NCBI GenBank assembly: GCA_028599075.1
Contig: JAQRMW010000245.1
Coordinates: 1 to 41,234 of the forward strand
Source: Urechidicola sp.
Lineage (GTDB): Bacteria > Bacteroidota > Bacteroidia > Flavobacteriales > Flavobacteriaceae
Direction of reading: 5' to 3'
DNA length: 41,234 nucleotides
Shown here: one piece after another, positions 40,526-41,234 of the stretch
Numbering within the stretch: position 1 is the stretch's first letter
Layout: each line of letters begins with the position of its first letter
Position numbers and translations under genes: made by a program
Notes under the pieces: generated by a model
Database searches by the model: none
What the model saw: the letters and a program-made list of their open reading frames with translations, nothing else
What the model was told of the DNA's origin: nothing

Positions 40526-41197
40526 TTATGCTTTTAATTTTCCTTTCGAAAAAATGTTATTTTTTGGATTGGTAATAAAACTTAAGTCAATAAAGGTTTT
40601 TATAGCAATAATTAGCAACGCAACCGCAGTCATTGCAAAATTAGCAATCATAAAGAAAGAGCTAAGGATTACTGCAAATTGCTGAATTAAAATTCTTTTA
40701 TAAGGTTGCATAAATAAAGTGTCAACCGTTAGTTTTTTATAAGCCTTTGCCCAAATATGGTTAATGTAATAATCAACAAAATTGAATAGGAGTATTGACG
40801 ATAAAACCAAGTTCATTCCTTTCATACTCATAGCGTACTTAATATTGTTTATTAAGTCAAAAGCTTCAAAATGATTGTTACCAAATTGTAATAAAGCAAA
40901 TACAATAATCAATTGTACTGCTATAAAAAACCCGTAATGGAAGATGAAAAAGAAAACTAATCCGTAGTTGTTATTTTTAGGTTGTGGCTTAGTGTTATTT
41001 TTATGATAAGAAATTGTTGTTACTAACTTAAATATTTGAACAATACCAATAATAACTGTTTCTAAGAAAAATGCAATGACAATAACAAAAGGAGTTGTTT
41101 TACCAATTAATAAAAGCACAATTATAAATAAAGTGTTTAACCAGATAAACCAATTTTTTTTACTGGGGATGTAGTTTTTGAATTGAATTTTCAGCAT
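40526..41197 (-). CDS. Polytopic membrane protein, DUF6498-like
   Basis: 223 residues with about five hydrophobic segments (NTLFIIVLLLIG, FVIVIAFFLETVIIGIVQIF, YGFFIAVQLIIVFALLQF, LVLSSILLFNFVDYYI and a C-terminal one). The FLETVIIGIVQIFKL segment resembles DUF6498, a family of unknown function; this is from memory. A long loop rich in Asn/Lys/Gln divides the second and third segments. The frame stays open upstream to the window edge, so an earlier start outside the window cannot be ruled out, but ATG 41195-41197 gives a usual N-terminus. Confidence 0.7.
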   Translation of the reverse strand: MLKIQFKNYIPSKKNWFIWLNTLFIIVLLLIGKTTPFVIVIAFFLETVIIGIVQIFKLVTTISYHKNNTKPQPKNNNYGLVFFFIFHYGFFIAVQLIIVFALLQFGNNHFEAFDLINNIKYAMSMKGMNLVLSSILLFNFVDYYINHIWAKAYKKLTVDTLFMQPYKRILIQQFAVILSSFFMIANFAMTAVALLIIAIKTFIDLSFITNPKNNIFSKGKLKA

Positions 41198-41234
41198 TGT
41201 TTTAAAGGCTAATAAAAAAGGGAAACCAATTAAA

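Noticed and set aside
40485-40530. Terminator between the rhodanese and the DUF6498-like gene
   Set aside because: T-run present, but the stem (AAAGGGG against CCTCTTT) has a mismatch and is short; not listed as a feature.
41202-41234. End of another minus-strand gene at the window edge (10 hydrophobic codons then TAA)
   Set aside because: Too short to support; the competing frame continuous with the downstream membrane protein is equally open.
1-41234. CRISPR array, tRNA or rRNA gene
   Set aside because: Looked for regular spaced repeats and cloverleaf or rRNA signatures on both strands by eye; none seen.

Overview
The window is low-GC DNA from a member of the Flavobacteriaceae (phylum Bacteroidota), probably marine. 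The evidence is a Na+-pumping NADH:quinone reductase operon (nqrABCDEF), two large secreted enzymes with C-terminal type IX secretion (T9SS) sorting tails, a T9SS Plug-type protein, several Bacteroidota-style lipoproteins, and start sites preceded by the phylum's TAnnTTTG -7 promoter element. No tRNA, rRNA, CRISPR array, phage or classical insertion sequence was seen.

Layout. 1-4.4 kb: a lipoprotein cut by the window edge, an FKBP-type prolyl isomerase lipoprotein, a small beta-barrel protein, proline catabolism gene pruA and an NRDE/TANGO2-family gene. 4.5-11 kb, all on the minus strand: a zinc-ribbon membrane protein (DUF3667), apaG, the T9SS Plug protein, DUF202 and DoxX membrane proteins, then a SulP anion transporter with a secreted EEP-family phosphoesterase. 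11.2-22.3 kb, plus strand: a T9SS-exported endonuclease I, the six-gene nqr operon, and a T9SS-exported metzincin protease. 22.4-28.6 kb, plus strand: a DEAD-box helicase, an unknown small protein, two overlapping alpha/beta hydrolases, and an SGNH-like/MBOAT O-acyltransferase pair. 28.7-34.2 kb: an OmpA-like lipoprotein, apbE (the flavin transferase that loads FMN on NqrB and NqrC), a decayed GIY-YIG nuclease gene, a methyltransferase, methionine aminopeptidase and a CoA-transferase. 34.2-37.7 kb: an accessory patch with a frameshifted lipoprotein gene and two tandem beta-barrel paralogues. 37.7-41.2 kb: gpmI, an ankyrin-repeat protein, a rhodanese and a DUF6498-like membrane protein.

The most interesting feature is a set of seven intergenic inverted doublets at about 4.4, 19.4, 30.7-31.2, 31.9, 34.2, 36.7 and 37.6 kb. 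In most half-elements one end reads GTC(A/T)TT or close to it, the middle is a variable hairpin, and the inner end reads (A/G)ATCT(C). The halves face each other, as in REPINs. Nearly all copies lie within 0-16 nt of a stop codon, and none lies in a divergent promoter region. In the copy at 30.7-31.2 kb the spacer between the halves is occupied by a GIY-YIG nuclease gene, now carrying two in-frame stops. This suggests that a GIY-YIG nuclease family is the mobiliser or partner of these repeats, comparable to RAYT transposases and REPs in Proteobacteria. That link is inference from layout and needs comparative work.
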